Shown here piece by piece: positions 18,298-26,400 of a DNA stretch of 40,609 nucleotides (the stretch's first letter is position 1; every line of letters starts with the position of its first letter). The notes below the pieces were generated by a model. It ran no database searches. It worked only from the letters and a program-made list of their open reading frames with translations, and had not been told where the DNA came from. Source of the stretch: Candidatus Woesearchaeota archaeon (GTDB taxonomy: Archaea > Nanobdellota > Nanobdellia > Woesearchaeales > JACQSR01); NCBI GenBank assembly GCA_016211215.1, contig JACQSR010000020.1, forward strand, positions 1 through 40,609, in the 5' to 3' direction. The translations under genes were made by a program, and so were the position numbers.

Positions 18298-19253
18298 GGT
18301 ATCGTCTTGTATTTGGTGTTTACAAGCACCCATTCAAAGGAAAGAAGCCCCAATGCCATTATCAGGAGCAGCCAGGATATGTCGACCTGAATCGTCCTTA
18401 TTGACGTTTTTGCAATCTCCCTGAACGCGTTGCCGAACTCTTCATTGCCTGTAACCCTGAAATAACTGCCGTGGGTTTTGCCTGCTATGTTTTTCAACGT
18501 GTCTTCATCAAGGCGCGATATTACATCCTGGCCTGCAAAAGAGCCTCCTGCTTCGGTGCCGATGCCGATTGCGTCAACCACAACCGCGCCCTTTTCGAGG
18601 AAAGCCAGCGCATCGTCCACATTCATCCCTATATTTGACCTTCCGTCCGTCATGAGTATGATGTTTTTGGTTTTTTCATCCCTTAGGAGATTTGAAGCGG
18701 TAATCAGGGAATCCCCTATGTTTGTTCCTCCAACAAGAGTTAAGTCTATAGATGAAATTCCGTTCTCAAGCTCTTTCTTGTCTTTTGTCATTTCCCTCAC
18801 CACTACAGGCGTTCCGGAGAATGAAACGATTCCCACAGAAGTCTGGTCAGGTACGGATTTTATGAAATCTAGAGCAGCACTCTTTGCCGCATCAATCCTG
18901 TTTGGAGTTATGTCCTCCGCAAGCATGCTCATTGACGAGTCAACCACAAGAACGAAGTTTGACTTCGGAGCTTCACCCTGGTATTCTATCATCGTTCCTG
19001 CAATTGCAAACACTAGTATGGAATATGTAATCACCCTCAGCAGCAAAAACCATGTGCTCTTGTTCCTCAGCAACCCTTCATACGGCTTTCCGTAAAAATC
19101 CCCTTTCGCGACCCTCTCAAGCGCGTCGAAGTTCGCGAACTTTATTGCAGTCGCCCTAACATGCTTTAAGGTAAACAAATGCGTCAGTATTATGAATGGC
19201 ACCAGCAGAAGTATCCAAAGGTACGTCGGGTGGGAAAACACAAAAGATACCAT
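18294..19253 (-). CDS. BatA/BatB-like von Willebrand A domain membrane protein
   Basis: This 319-aa protein has two N-terminal membrane helices (~10-25 and ~68-87), a VWA domain and a C-terminal membrane helix (~290-310), the layout of BatA/BatB proteins of Bacteria and Archaea. The metal-ion-dependent adhesion site is complete: DSSMS at 105-109, a Thr in GGTNIGDS, and Asp in MTDGRSN. Such proteins act with MoxR ATPases in envelope maturation or stress tolerance; the substrates are usually unknown. It is the last gene of a three-gene operon and starts one base after the DUF58 gene ends. Its stop codon overlaps that of the giant surface-protein gene on the other strand by a few bases (18294-18297), so the two transcription units converge with no space between. 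Identification is firm; the link to the giant protein is inferred from position only. Confidence 0.9.
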   Translation of the reverse strand: MVSFVFSHPTYLWILLLVPFIILTHLFTLKHVRATAIKFANFDALERVAKGDFYGKPYEGLLRNKSTWFLLLRVITYSILVFAIAGTMIEYQGEAPKSNFVLVVDSSMSMLAEDITPNRIDAAKSAALDFIKSVPDQTSVGIVSFSGTPVVVREMTKDKKELENGISSIDLTLVGGTNIGDSLITASNLLRDEKTKNIILMTDGRSNIGMNVDDALAFLEKGAVVVDAIGIGTEAGGSFAGQDVISRLDEDTLKNIAGKTHGSYFRVTGNEEFGNAFREIAKTSIRTIQVDISWLLLIMALGLLSFEWVLVNTKYKTIP

Positions 19254-19254
19254 C

Positions 19255-20145
19255 TTATCTTAACCTTACCGTCCTTTTCCTGAAAAATGATTGTATTGGG
19301 CTGATGAAAGGCTTGTCCGTCCGAAGCACCACAACATCCCCTCCTGCCCTTACGAAAGCGTTCTTAACAAATGCCTTTTGCCGCATTGATTCCTTTTTGT
19401 ATGGTTCCCTTACTTTATCCGGCTCAATGACAATCTGCTTTTCTGAATAGGCATCCTCAAGCACAATCCTCTGGTGCGATTCCGGAAGCTCCTCGTCTAT
19501 GGGGTCCCTGACCATTATCCCCACTACATCAAAAATTTTCCCCGCGACCAAAAGGTCTTTTTCCCATTTGTCGCCTACCCCAATAAAGTCAGACACGATG
19601 ACAAGCACCGACCTTTTCGGCAGAAACCCAGTTACAAACCTTATTGCCTGCCCTAGGTTGCACCCGCCCCCATAATGCTTCGGCTCAATCAGGCTGTTTG
19701 CAAGCACATAGAACTGCTTGACATCCCTTACCGGCTTCCGGTACAAAAAAACTCTGTCGGAGAACAATCCGAACCCGACGCTGTCTCCTGCCTGCAGCAC
19801 TGCATAGCATATTGATGTTGCGACATTCGCCGCATACTCGTTTTTCAGCAGCTTTTCAGTCCCGAATGCCATTGACATGCCCGTGTCAATCAGAAAGAAA
19901 ACGGAAAGGTTTCTCTCCTCTATGTACTCCTTGACAAGCTCCTTGTTTGCCCTTAAAGATGCTTTCCAGTCTATCATCGAAGCATCATCAAGTGTGGGCA
20001 CATATTCCCGGTAGGATTCAAACTCAAGTCCCTTGCCCCTGAACGCGCTCTTGTACTTCCCAACAACAGATGTGCTTACAACACCATGGGTTGCTATGTC
20101 AAGGCGCTTTATCGCGGGATTAAATTCAACATTCAGGCGCCTCAT
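19255..20145 (-). CDS. DUF58 (VWA-like) protein
   Basis: This 296-aa protein carries the DUF58 signature GKGLEFESYREYVP..DD...IDWKASLR at residues 37-66, followed by a VWA-like strand with DTGMSM (D87, S91). DUF58 proteins almost always accompany MoxR-type ATPases and VWA proteins. They are thought to be part of the complex remodelled by MoxR; no enzymatic reaction is established. No membrane segment is evident, so it is probably cytoplasmic. The ATG overlaps the stop of the upstream MoxR gene by 4 bp, and the downstream VWA gene starts one base later, so all three are one translationally coupled operon. Length and motif order are normal for the family. Confidence 0.9.
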   Translation of the reverse strand: MRRLNVEFNPAIKRLDIATHGVVSTSVVGKYKSAFRGKGLEFESYREYVPTLDDASMIDWKASLRANKELVKEYIEERNLSVFFLIDTGMSMAFGTEKLLKNEYAANVATSICYAVLQAGDSVGFGLFSDRVFLYRKPVRDVKQFYVLANSLIEPKHYGGGCNLGQAIRFVTGFLPKRSVLVIVSDFIGVGDKWEKDLLVAGKIFDVVGIMVRDPIDEELPESHQRIVLEDAYSEKQIVIEPDKVREPYKKESMRQKAFVKNAFVRAGGDVVVLRTDKPFISPIQSFFRKRTVRLR

Positions 20146-21113
20146 GGCACGGGCACCCTCGAAAGGACTTCATCAATAATCTCGTCCGTCCTTATCCCTT
20201 CAGCCTGACCCTCATAATTCAGCAGAACCCTGTGCCTCAGGACATCATGGGCAACATTCTTGACGTGCTGCGGGGTTACATAAGAATTGCCCTTCATCAT
20301 TGCCTCCGCCTTCGAGCCTATGAAAAGCCCTATGGAGCCTCGGGGCGAGCATCCGTACTCGATGTATTTTCCCAGCTTTAGCTTGTATTTTTCAGGATTC
20401 CTTGTTGCATCAATCAGGTTCACGATGTATTTTTCAATGTTATCGCCGAGGTGGATTTCCTTTACAGCCTCCTGCATCCTGATAATCCTTGCCGGATTGA
20501 GTATCGGCTTAAGGTTGAATTTCTCGAACTTCTCAAGGGTTATGTTGCGCTTCAGTATCTGCTTCTCTTCCTCGACGGAAGGGTAATCCATGTAAAGCTT
20601 GAACAAAAACCTGTCAATCTGGGCTTCCGGCAGCGGGTATGTGCCTCCGGACTCTATGGGGTTGTTGTTTGCCATCACGAAAAACGGAGGCTCCAATGAA
20701 AATGTCTGCTTTCCTATCGTGACCTGCTTTTCCTGCATCGCCTCAAGCAACGCGGATTGTGTTTTTGGGGAAGCCCTGTTGATTTCATCTGCTATCACGA
20801 AATTCGCAAAAATAGGCCCCTTGACAACCGTAAAATTGCCCTTGCTGAACGTGGTGATTCCCGTAATGTCGGTTGGCAGCAAATCAACCGTGAACTGAAT
20901 CCTGCTGAACTTGCACCCGCACGCTATTGACAGCGCGCGTATAAGCAGGGTCTTTGCAATTCCCGGAACTCCTTCGACGAGAACATTGCCGTTTGCCATT
21001 ATGGCCCTCATGCACCCGTCTACTGCCGTGCTTTGTCCAACAACAACCTTGGAAAGCTCTTCCCTGACATCATCAAGAAGGTGCGAATAGTGTTTTAGGT
21101 CGTCCTTTCCCAT
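20142..21113 (-). CDS. MoxR-family AAA+ ATPase
   Basis: This 323-aa AAA+ protein has Walker A GVPGIAKT (residues 48-55), Walker B with FVIADEINRASPKTQSALLE (near residue 110), the NPIESGGTYPLPEAQIDRF sensor/arginine-finger segment and a C-terminal lid helix bundle. These are the hallmarks of the MoxR/RavA-like group, chaperone ATPases that act on VWA-containing partners. Walker A here has Ile-Ala where Gly-Glu or Leu-Ala is more common, which is seen in archaeal homologues. It is the first gene of the operon with DUF58 and BatA-like proteins. A TATA box 22-30 bp upstream of the ATG suggests a leaderless transcript. Function in this organism is inferred from family and neighbours. Confidence 0.92.
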   Translation of the reverse strand: MGKDDLKHYSHLLDDVREELSKVVVGQSTAVDGCMRAIMANGNVLVEGVPGIAKTLLIRALSIACGCKFSRIQFTVDLLPTDITGITTFSKGNFTVVKGPIFANFVIADEINRASPKTQSALLEAMQEKQVTIGKQTFSLEPPFFVMANNNPIESGGTYPLPEAQIDRFLFKLYMDYPSVEEEKQILKRNITLEKFEKFNLKPILNPARIIRMQEAVKEIHLGDNIEKYIVNLIDATRNPEKYKLKLGKYIEYGCSPRGSIGLFIGSKAEAMMKGNSYVTPQHVKNVAHDVLRHRVLLNYEGQAEGIRTDEIIDEVLSRVPVP

Positions 21114-21134
21114 ACACCACCTGCCGATAACACC

Positions 21135-21143
21135 TTATAAATA
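21135..21143 (-). promoter_or_regulatory. TATA box of the MoxR operon
   Basis: On the minus strand TATTTATAA lies 22-30 bp before the ATG at 21113, fitting a leaderless message. The 93-bp intergenic space also holds the promoter of the divergent gene at 21207. Confidence 0.6.
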
Positions 21144-21171
21144 GATTTAGAATCACTTTGGAATGATTACA

Positions 21172-21186
21172 TTAATAATATATATT
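21172..21186 (+). promoter_or_regulatory. TATA box of the 119-aa gene
   Basis: The run AATAATATATATTA lies about 21-35 bp before the ATG at 21207, again consistent with leaderless transcription. It is divergent from the MoxR promoter, so both could share regulation. Confidence 0.5.
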
Positions 21187-21206
21187 AGCTTTGGGACGCA
21201 AACGCC

Positions 21207-21566
21207 ATGTGGCCGTTCGGAATCTTCAGGAAGTCAAAAAAGCACGAGATTGATGTCAAGGAGCTTCTCAGGAGGCGCGCGATTGCAAAGCTCAGAAAAA
21301 TTAACCTAGGCACATTGAAGGGCGAGAAGGAGCTTTACAACCTCATAAGGTCTTTTTTTCAGGAATTTTTCAGCATGAAATACGAATTTACATACGAAGA
21401 GCTTCAGGCGGATTTGAAAAAGTTCAGGATTGAGGAACCAACAAGGGTAAAGCTGCTTGGCCATTTGGAAGGCCTGAAGGAAAAGCGCTTCGGCCACGAA
21501 AAGGTCTCGAAGGCTGAGCTCAGGGAGATAAGGGACGAGTTTAAGACTATTCTGCAGGAATTGTGA
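21207..21566 (+). CDS. Small soluble protein resembling the C-terminal domain of BatD/DUF4129 proteins
   Basis: This 119-aa, helix-rich protein has no membrane segment. From residue ~40 the pattern (Leu-Tyr-x2-Ile-Arg-x-Phe-Phe, then 'FTYEELQADL', then 'LLGHLEGLKEKRFG', then 'SKAELREI') follows the helical cytoplasmic domain at the end of BatD and DUF4129 proteins: a helix, a Thr-x-Glu-Glu-Leu motif, and a Leu-rich helix ending in Lys/Arg-Phe. In Bat/MoxR loci that domain is attached to membrane-anchored beta domains; here it stands alone. The gene is divergent from MoxR across 93 bp, which supports a shared pathway. The basic N-terminus (FRKSKKHE) could contact membrane or nucleic acid. The match is by pattern only, so treat the function as a hypothesis. 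Confidence 0.6.
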   Translation: MWPFGIFRKSKKHEIDVKELLRRRAIAKLRKINLGTLKGEKELYNLIRSFFQEFFSMKYEFTYEELQADLKKFRIEEPTRVKLLGHLEGLKEKRFGHEKVSKAELREIRDEFKTILQEL

Positions 21567-21609
21567 AAAACGCTGATTCCACCTAATACTAAGAATTATA
21601 AAATTAGTG

Positions 21610-21721
21610 CGCCAGCGCGGGGACTTTCAAGTCGGAAAAACCGAAAAGTTTTTGAACCCCGGAGTCCTACTAGGACACTGAGCTCTGAACCCAGCGGCTT
21701 ACCAGACTAGCCTACGCTGGC
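21610..21721 (-). tRNA. tRNA-Leu(CAG) with a predicted 27-nt T-loop intron
   Basis: Read on the minus strand: acceptor GCCAGCG pairs with CGCUGGC; U8-A9; D stem GGCU/AGCC with GG in the loop; anticodon stem CUGGG/CUCAG closing loop UUCAGAG (anticodon CAG); long variable arm GUCCU-AGU-AGGAC, as in leucine tRNAs; T stem CGGGG/CCCCG. The T loop holds 34 instead of 7 nt. Removing 21624-21650 leaves the standard loop UUCAAAU. CCA is not encoded. The base after the acceptor is G, not the usual A of leucine tRNAs, and the stem can extend by two extra G-C pairs. A TATA-like CTTATTAA lies near 21750. Confidence 0.85.
21624..21650 (-). other. Predicted intron in the T loop of tRNA-Leu(CAG)
   Basis: Excision restores a canonical T loop. 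UUCA (exon) pairs with UGAA (intron), flanked by AAA and AGU as candidate 3-nt bulges, and the intron has its own UCGG/CCGA hairpin. This approximates a relaxed bulge-helix-bulge site for the archaeal splicing endonuclease. The exact cut sites are inferred from loop length. Confidence 0.6.
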
Positions 21722-21879
21722 GCGTTTTTCTTCTTCGTTTGTTCTCGTTAATAAGTCCCTCTCAGGAAAATCCGGAAGAAATGCAGGAAAAACCGAATAA
21801 ACGCCGTATCATTCGAAAGAAACTTCTTTTTTATATCAAAAAGCGAAAGATTTCCCAATAAACCGGAAGTTAGGCACAA

Positions 21880-21893
21880 TTGATTTTGTGGTT
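21880..21893. repeat. Left arm of a 14-bp inverted repeat flanking the small membrane-protein gene
   Basis: TTGATTTTGTGGTT here is the exact reverse complement of 22150-22163. The two arms enclose the gene at 21939-22151 and its promoter. Confidence 0.7.
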
Positions 21894-21902
21894 GTGGTTA
21901 TA

Positions 21903-21916
21903 GAAACATTTATATA
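21903..21916 (+). promoter_or_regulatory. BRE/TATA promoter of the small membrane-protein gene
   Basis: GAAACATTTATATA lies 23-36 bp before the ATG at 21939. The same GAAACATTTATA core precedes the genes at 27563 and 30874. Confidence 0.65.
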
Positions 21917-21938
21917 GATTTTAACAAGAATTGATTGT

Positions 21939-22151
21939 ATGGAATTTAAAATTTCAAAATGGCAAATCTTGTTCATTCTTCTAGGTGGTCTTTTAGGATT
22001 AATTACGGGAGCTTTCTTATCGCCAACGTATTACTGCATCCGAGCACCTTGTCCACAACCAACATTAGGATTTGCTATTATTGGATTTTTCTTTGGTATT
22101 TTGATAATGTATATCTTTTTGCTAATTCTAAATAATACTAAAAAACGATAA
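21939..22151 (+). CDS. Small two-helix membrane protein (70 aa), unknown function
   Basis: I do not recognise a family. The protein has two hydrophobic helices (~9-27 and ~43-63) joined by a loop with CIRAPCPQP, where the two Cys could form a disulfide or bind metal, and ends in a basic tail (NNTKKR). The gene is visibly more AT-rich than its neighbours, with many TTA, ATT and TTT codons. It is bounded by a 14-bp inverted repeat (21880-21893 and 22150-22163), so it may have been acquired separately. A promoter with good BRE and TATA elements sits about 25-35 bp upstream, so expression is likely and probably leaderless. The coding call rests on the promoter and the coherent membrane topology. 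Confidence 0.65.
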   Translation: MEFKISKWQILFILLGGLLGLITGAFLSPTYYCIRAPCPQPTLGFAIIGFFFGILIMYIFLLILNNTKKR

Positions 22152-22163
22152 CCACAAAATCAA
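22150..22163. repeat. Right arm of the 14-bp inverted repeat
   Basis: AACCACAAAATCAA is the reverse complement of 21880-21893 and begins inside the stop codon of the small gene. It is followed at 22164-22205 by a C-rich stretch with repeated CGCTCC and CGCTTCGCTCCG motifs that I cannot assign. Confidence 0.7.
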
Positions 22164-22229
22164 CTTCTCCGCTCCTCACTCCGCTTCGCTCCGTTGCGGT
22201 GCTCGACCCTTCCAAGTATTCAGGGGAAA

Positions 22230-23300
22230 CTAAAAAAGAAATTTTCCAAACTTAACCAGCCTCGGCTCATTCAGCAAAAGCTTAATTGCAAGGTTTACCG
22301 GAAACTCCCTGTCGTGATGCTCTATGATGGATTTTACCCTCTCACTTTTTACCATTCCCATCAAATCATCATAATCCCTGTCAGAAAACCTGTTGAGCAT
22401 GTTCCTCATAAGCAAGTGCATTCTTAGTTCTCTTCCAATCTTTTTCCTCCAATCCCTTTCATAATCGCATTTTCCCTCAATATCGCGGGCCAAAGACCTT
22501 GCGGCAATCATCCCCGGAACAATTCCTCCGCCTGTGGTTGCTTTAACCTGCGCAGCTGCGTCTCCAACAAGGTAAGTATTTTTCTTCTTCGTCTGGATTT
22601 TTGGATTGTATATCGGTATTAAGCCGCCCTGCATGCCCAGGATGTCTTTTTTGCTGACGTGCAAAGTGCTTAGTAGATTCTGAAAGTGCAAGCCGGAGCT
22701 TTTCAAGCTTGCCAGCCCTATTCTTGAAATTCTGCTGCTTTCAGGAACGCTCCACGCAAAGAATCCGGGAGCAATGTTTCCCAGCCACACTTCAAAGACA
22801 TCGGCATCTGATTTTCTTTTTACTGCTCCCTGCACCCCGTAAAGGAATTTTCCCCTTGGATTTGAGCTGAAAGACTCAGCAACCCTGCTTAATGGCCCAT
22901 CTGCCCCGATAATTGCCCCGCTTATTTTGCTCTGGCTGTTTGTTTTTCTGCCCAGCACAAGATTATTGCCGATATATTTATGCAAGAGATGGTATCTTGC
23001 CCCTTCACTTTCCGCCATTTCCGAAATCTTCCTGTCAAACCCTGCACGGTCAAGAATCAAATTTTCAACTTTGAGCTCAACTTCGTCATTTGGGGAATGC
23101 ACAACAACACTTTTTGTCGCATTGACAAGAACCTCCTTAACATCAACAATTTTCTGCAGTTCCTTTGTTGTTATCCCTGTGCACTGCACAGGCTCGCCTA
23201 TCTTGTCATGCTCTTCGTAAACATTAACCTCAAATCCCTTTCTTGCAAGCAGATAAGCAGCATAGCTTCCAACAGGCCCTGCGCCCATTATGTTGACCAT
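22230..23300 (-). CDS. Geranylgeranyl reductase family FAD-dependent oxidoreductase
   Basis: This is a 356-aa flavoprotein. The N-terminus MVNIMGAGPVGSYAAYLL is the Rossmann FAD motif (GAGPVG), with acidic VYEE ending the second strand. PVQCTG matches the geranylgeranyl-reductase-family motif near the isoalloxazine, and GDAAAQVKATTGGGIVPGM is the conserved second FAD motif (Gly-Asp). Family members saturate isoprenoid chains, in Archaea mainly those of membrane lipids, though some act on quinones or other substrates. I chose ATG 23300 over the in-frame GTG at 23306 because the TATA box at 23321-23330 is 21-30 bp upstream of it, fitting a leaderless start. The length is a little short of typical archaeal enzymes (about 390-450 aa), with the difference in the C-terminal part. 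Neighbouring genes do not suggest a pathway. Confidence 0.85.
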   Translation of the reverse strand: MVNIMGAGPVGSYAAYLLARKGFEVNVYEEHDKIGEPVQCTGITTKELQKIVDVKEVLVNATKSVVVHSPNDEVELKVENLILDRAGFDRKISEMAESEGARYHLLHKYIGNNLVLGRKTNSQSKISGAIIGADGPLSRVAESFSSNPRGKFLYGVQGAVKRKSDADVFEVWLGNIAPGFFAWSVPESSRISRIGLASLKSSGLHFQNLLSTLHVSKKDILGMQGGLIPIYNPKIQTKKKNTYLVGDAAAQVKATTGGGIVPGMIAARSLARDIEGKCDYERDWRKKIGRELRMHLLMRNMLNRFSDRDYDDLMGMVKSERVKSIIEHHDREFPVNLAIKLLLNEPRLVKFGKFLF

Positions 23301-23320
23301 GGCCACTGGCAGATTTCCTG

Positions 23321-23330
23321 CTTTATATAT
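23321..23330 (-). promoter_or_regulatory. TATA box of the geranylgeranyl reductase gene
   Basis: On the minus strand ATATATAAAG lies 21-30 bp before ATG 23300 and supports that start. Confidence 0.6.
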
Positions 23331-23392
23331 TTTTCATTGCAGCAACCGATAAGAGACAAATAATACCATTCAAGAGTAATGAAGAACCAAAG

Positions 23393-23434
23393 TTTTAAAT
23401 ACGCAGTTGCACTAACTCTCTAGAAATTCGGGGG
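23393..23434 (+). promoter_or_regulatory. Promoter and G-rich leader of the LysM/EF-hand protein gene
   Basis: TATA-like TTTTAAATAC (23393-23402) would start transcription near 23425. The short leader holds GGGGG (23430-23434), 6 nt before the ATG. The same GGGGG-plus-AT leader occurs at 27548-27552 and 30860-30864. Confidence 0.5.
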
Positions 23435-23440
23435 TAAAGA

Positions 23441-26400
23441 ATGTCAAGGCATTATTCACCAAGAGCTCAATCAGTCGCTGCTGTTATACCGGCAGGCGTT
23501 TCTATAGATGATTACGTTTCAACGGCAGCTTCCGCATTTGGAAGCGGCTTCAAAAAGCATGCATTAAGTGCGGCAAAATCTCCCGTTGAGATGCTTGGGC
23601 TTGACATTCTCGCCGCAAAGGCATACGCTCTTGCAGGCGGGGAGTCCAAAATCCTGAATTATATTTCATCATCCGCAGAAAAAATCGCACAATCATACGA
23701 ATCAGGCTCGATTTCCCATGACCAGTTACGCAGCGCTGTTGCAAACGCATCAAAAGGGCGCGCATTTATCCAGCGCGAAATCGGAAAGGAGCTTGTAAAG
23801 CGAGGAGCAATTGAAAATGTTTCCGATATTTATGCAACAAACAACTCAACAAACATAGGCGGAGTAACAATTTATGGTATTAAGGAAGGCGAGGGAGTAA
23901 TAAAGAACCTTGGGAACATTTGGGAAGAAAAAAAGAACTGGAATCCCCGCCAGGAGTTTTGGAGCGCAGGATTGTATTCCTCGGCTGCTTTCTCCGGAGG
24001 CGCAGCAGGAGTTGGCGCATATTACGCTAGAAGGGTCCTTGCAGGAGGCGCCATAGGCGGTGTTGCCGAAGCAGTAAAGGAAACAACCGGAAGTGATATG
24101 CTTGCCAATGCCGCACAAAAGGTTGGAAGCCTTGCTGCCTTCAGCCCAACATTCGGTGCATTGAGCATTGCAGCTGAAGGGTTGTATAAAGCCGGCGAGA
24201 AATCAGGCAACAAAACTGTAAGGACAATTTCAAACATCGCAGCAAACACCATAGAAGCTTACATGGCATTCGCTGTAAGCAAACCAGGATTAGAAGCAGC
24301 CGGCAACATTGTTGCAGACACTTTCACCCCCAACAGTGCGCTTGCAGCCGAGAAGCCTTTTGTCCCTAATACGCCTAAAGAGATTGCTGATGTTGTATCT
24401 CATGCATTAAACCCAAAAAATAATATCATAGGAGATGCAGGTGGAAGGCAGATTGTACAATATACTCCAACACCAGAGCCAACTCCTACTATTGTTGCTC
24501 AAGCGCCGGAAACTACGCTACAAGCCTCACCCACTCCGGATTCCACACCAGAACCGAAATCCTTGCCTGCTCCAGAAGCTGCAGCACCTCAAGCTGAGAA
24601 ATCTCTTGAGTTAAATTTAAAGGATGCCACAAAAGTATCTACTTTCCCGCCTGATGCTGGAAAAGATTCTACACCTACAACCGCACCACAGGCAGAAAAA
24701 CCGGCAGAACCTGCCCCAAAAACTAACTGGTATGATTCAAAAGAAAATTTGGATAAGCTAAGCAGCCTTGGAGTAAATCATGATAATGGCAGCTTCACCT
24801 ACACCGTCCAGAAAGGCGACACTTTATCCGGAATCCTAACCCGCCTTGACAGGAGCTTTAACAACCCTGACAATCCAGACCCAGTTTACAAAGGGCACGA
24901 GGCATACAGGGAAGCACTGGAGCTTGCAAAGATAAACAACGCTGATGCTAACCATTTGAAGATTGGCCAGAGAATTGATTTAACTTCCCTTATCGAGATG
25001 GATGGCATATATAATGAAGGGAAAGCAGAGCATGTATCTCCGCCTCCTGCACCCAAGGAGACATTCAGCAGGCCTGTCACATGGGAAGCAACCACAGAAC
25101 CTGGCATCGACAAGGGTTTATATCAAACCGGAATTGCATTTTATGTTTCGCCTAAGCTGCACGCAGATGCTCTCTTCCTGGGCTGGGACAAAAACAACAA
25201 CCACACTATTAGTGCAAACGAATTTACAAGATATGCTCTCGATTCAAAAGGACATGTAGAAGTGCCAGATAATATTGGGGTGTTCGGCCAGGGCAAAGTT
25301 GCAATCATGGCGGCGGATGTTGAGAACGGCAAAGTTAATGTGGCATGGTACAAGTCTCCTTCAATCTCGCATGACAAGGTTGAACTTCCAAAAACATTGC
25401 CGGTGGAGCATGAAACAGGCGGCGTCAGGAGCATCACAATTAAGGAGGAGGTACCTCAAGTTTCGCCTCATGCACATAACAAGATTGAAGTGATTTACAC
25501 AAGCAATGGTGCAATGGTTAGCACCCCATCCAGGGCTGATTCCCTTTTTGCAGGATATGACGGAAACACCTCAAGCGGAGCAAAGAATGGAATCATTGAC
25601 TCTTACGAGTTTGACAGATACATGTCTGATAATGGAATCATAACTTTGGACAGTAACATAGCACAACTTATGAAGGAGGGCAAAGTAACCCTTCTTGCAG
25701 CAGATGTCGATGATGCAGGCACAGGCAACATCCACCGTGTTGATGCAAAGCTTGCTGCCAATGTAAGGACCAACTACCCGACTTCAGCCAACCTTTACCT
25801 CCCAGTTTCAATACATGACACCAACGACAACAGCGTTATCAATGTGCCAAAAACTGATATTCATTTCAAAAAGCCTCTGCCGGAAACTACTACTGTTTAC
25901 CTTGACCTGAACAACAACAGTAAGTTTGACTTAAATGACATAGCACTCAACACAAGCGTCCACGGAAATACACTAACAATTCACAAGCTGGACATTAAAA
26001 CAGACTATTCCAGTATATCCGGCGAGATTGACATCCCAATAAGGGTTCATTCTCCTGTATGGGAAAAGTATATGTGGAACGGTGACGCCATAGGAGTATT
26101 GTCAGCAGACATTAAGCCAAGCCTGACTTCAAGAATCTTAGATTTTATTTTGCCCTCAAAGGCGAATGCTGAAGAGAATTATAGAGGGGCTCTTGAGAAA
26201 ATATTTGAGAAAGGTTCTGGTGCTGAGAGAACTCCAAGAATAGATATTGGGGCAGAAAGGTCGCATGAAGTAGATACGGGTAGTAAAGAGAGTACATTCA
26301 AACCAGATACAGGAGCTAATGATAAGCAAGCGCCACAAACTCCTGACACAAAACCAGCAGAAGAACCACAAACTCCTGATTCACAACCCCCAGCCCCACC

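Larger units (their letters stand above)
21722..21938. other. 217-bp intergenic region
   Basis: It carries the tRNA-Leu promoter area, the left arm of an inverted repeat (21880-21893) and a promoter with GAAACATTTATATA (21903-21916) for the next gene. A 26-codon basic ORF at 21781-21861 has no support beyond being open. Nothing else is seen. Confidence 0.4.

Noticed and set aside
18478..19095. 205-codon open frame on the plus strand opposite the VWA gene
   Set aside because: It is a shadow of the VWA gene, which has a full MIDAS motif and membrane layout. The antisense translation shows no recognisable domain.
21781..21861. 26-codon basic ORF (MQEKPNKRRIIRKK...)
   Set aside because: There is no promoter or ribosome-binding context, and it is too short to distinguish from chance.
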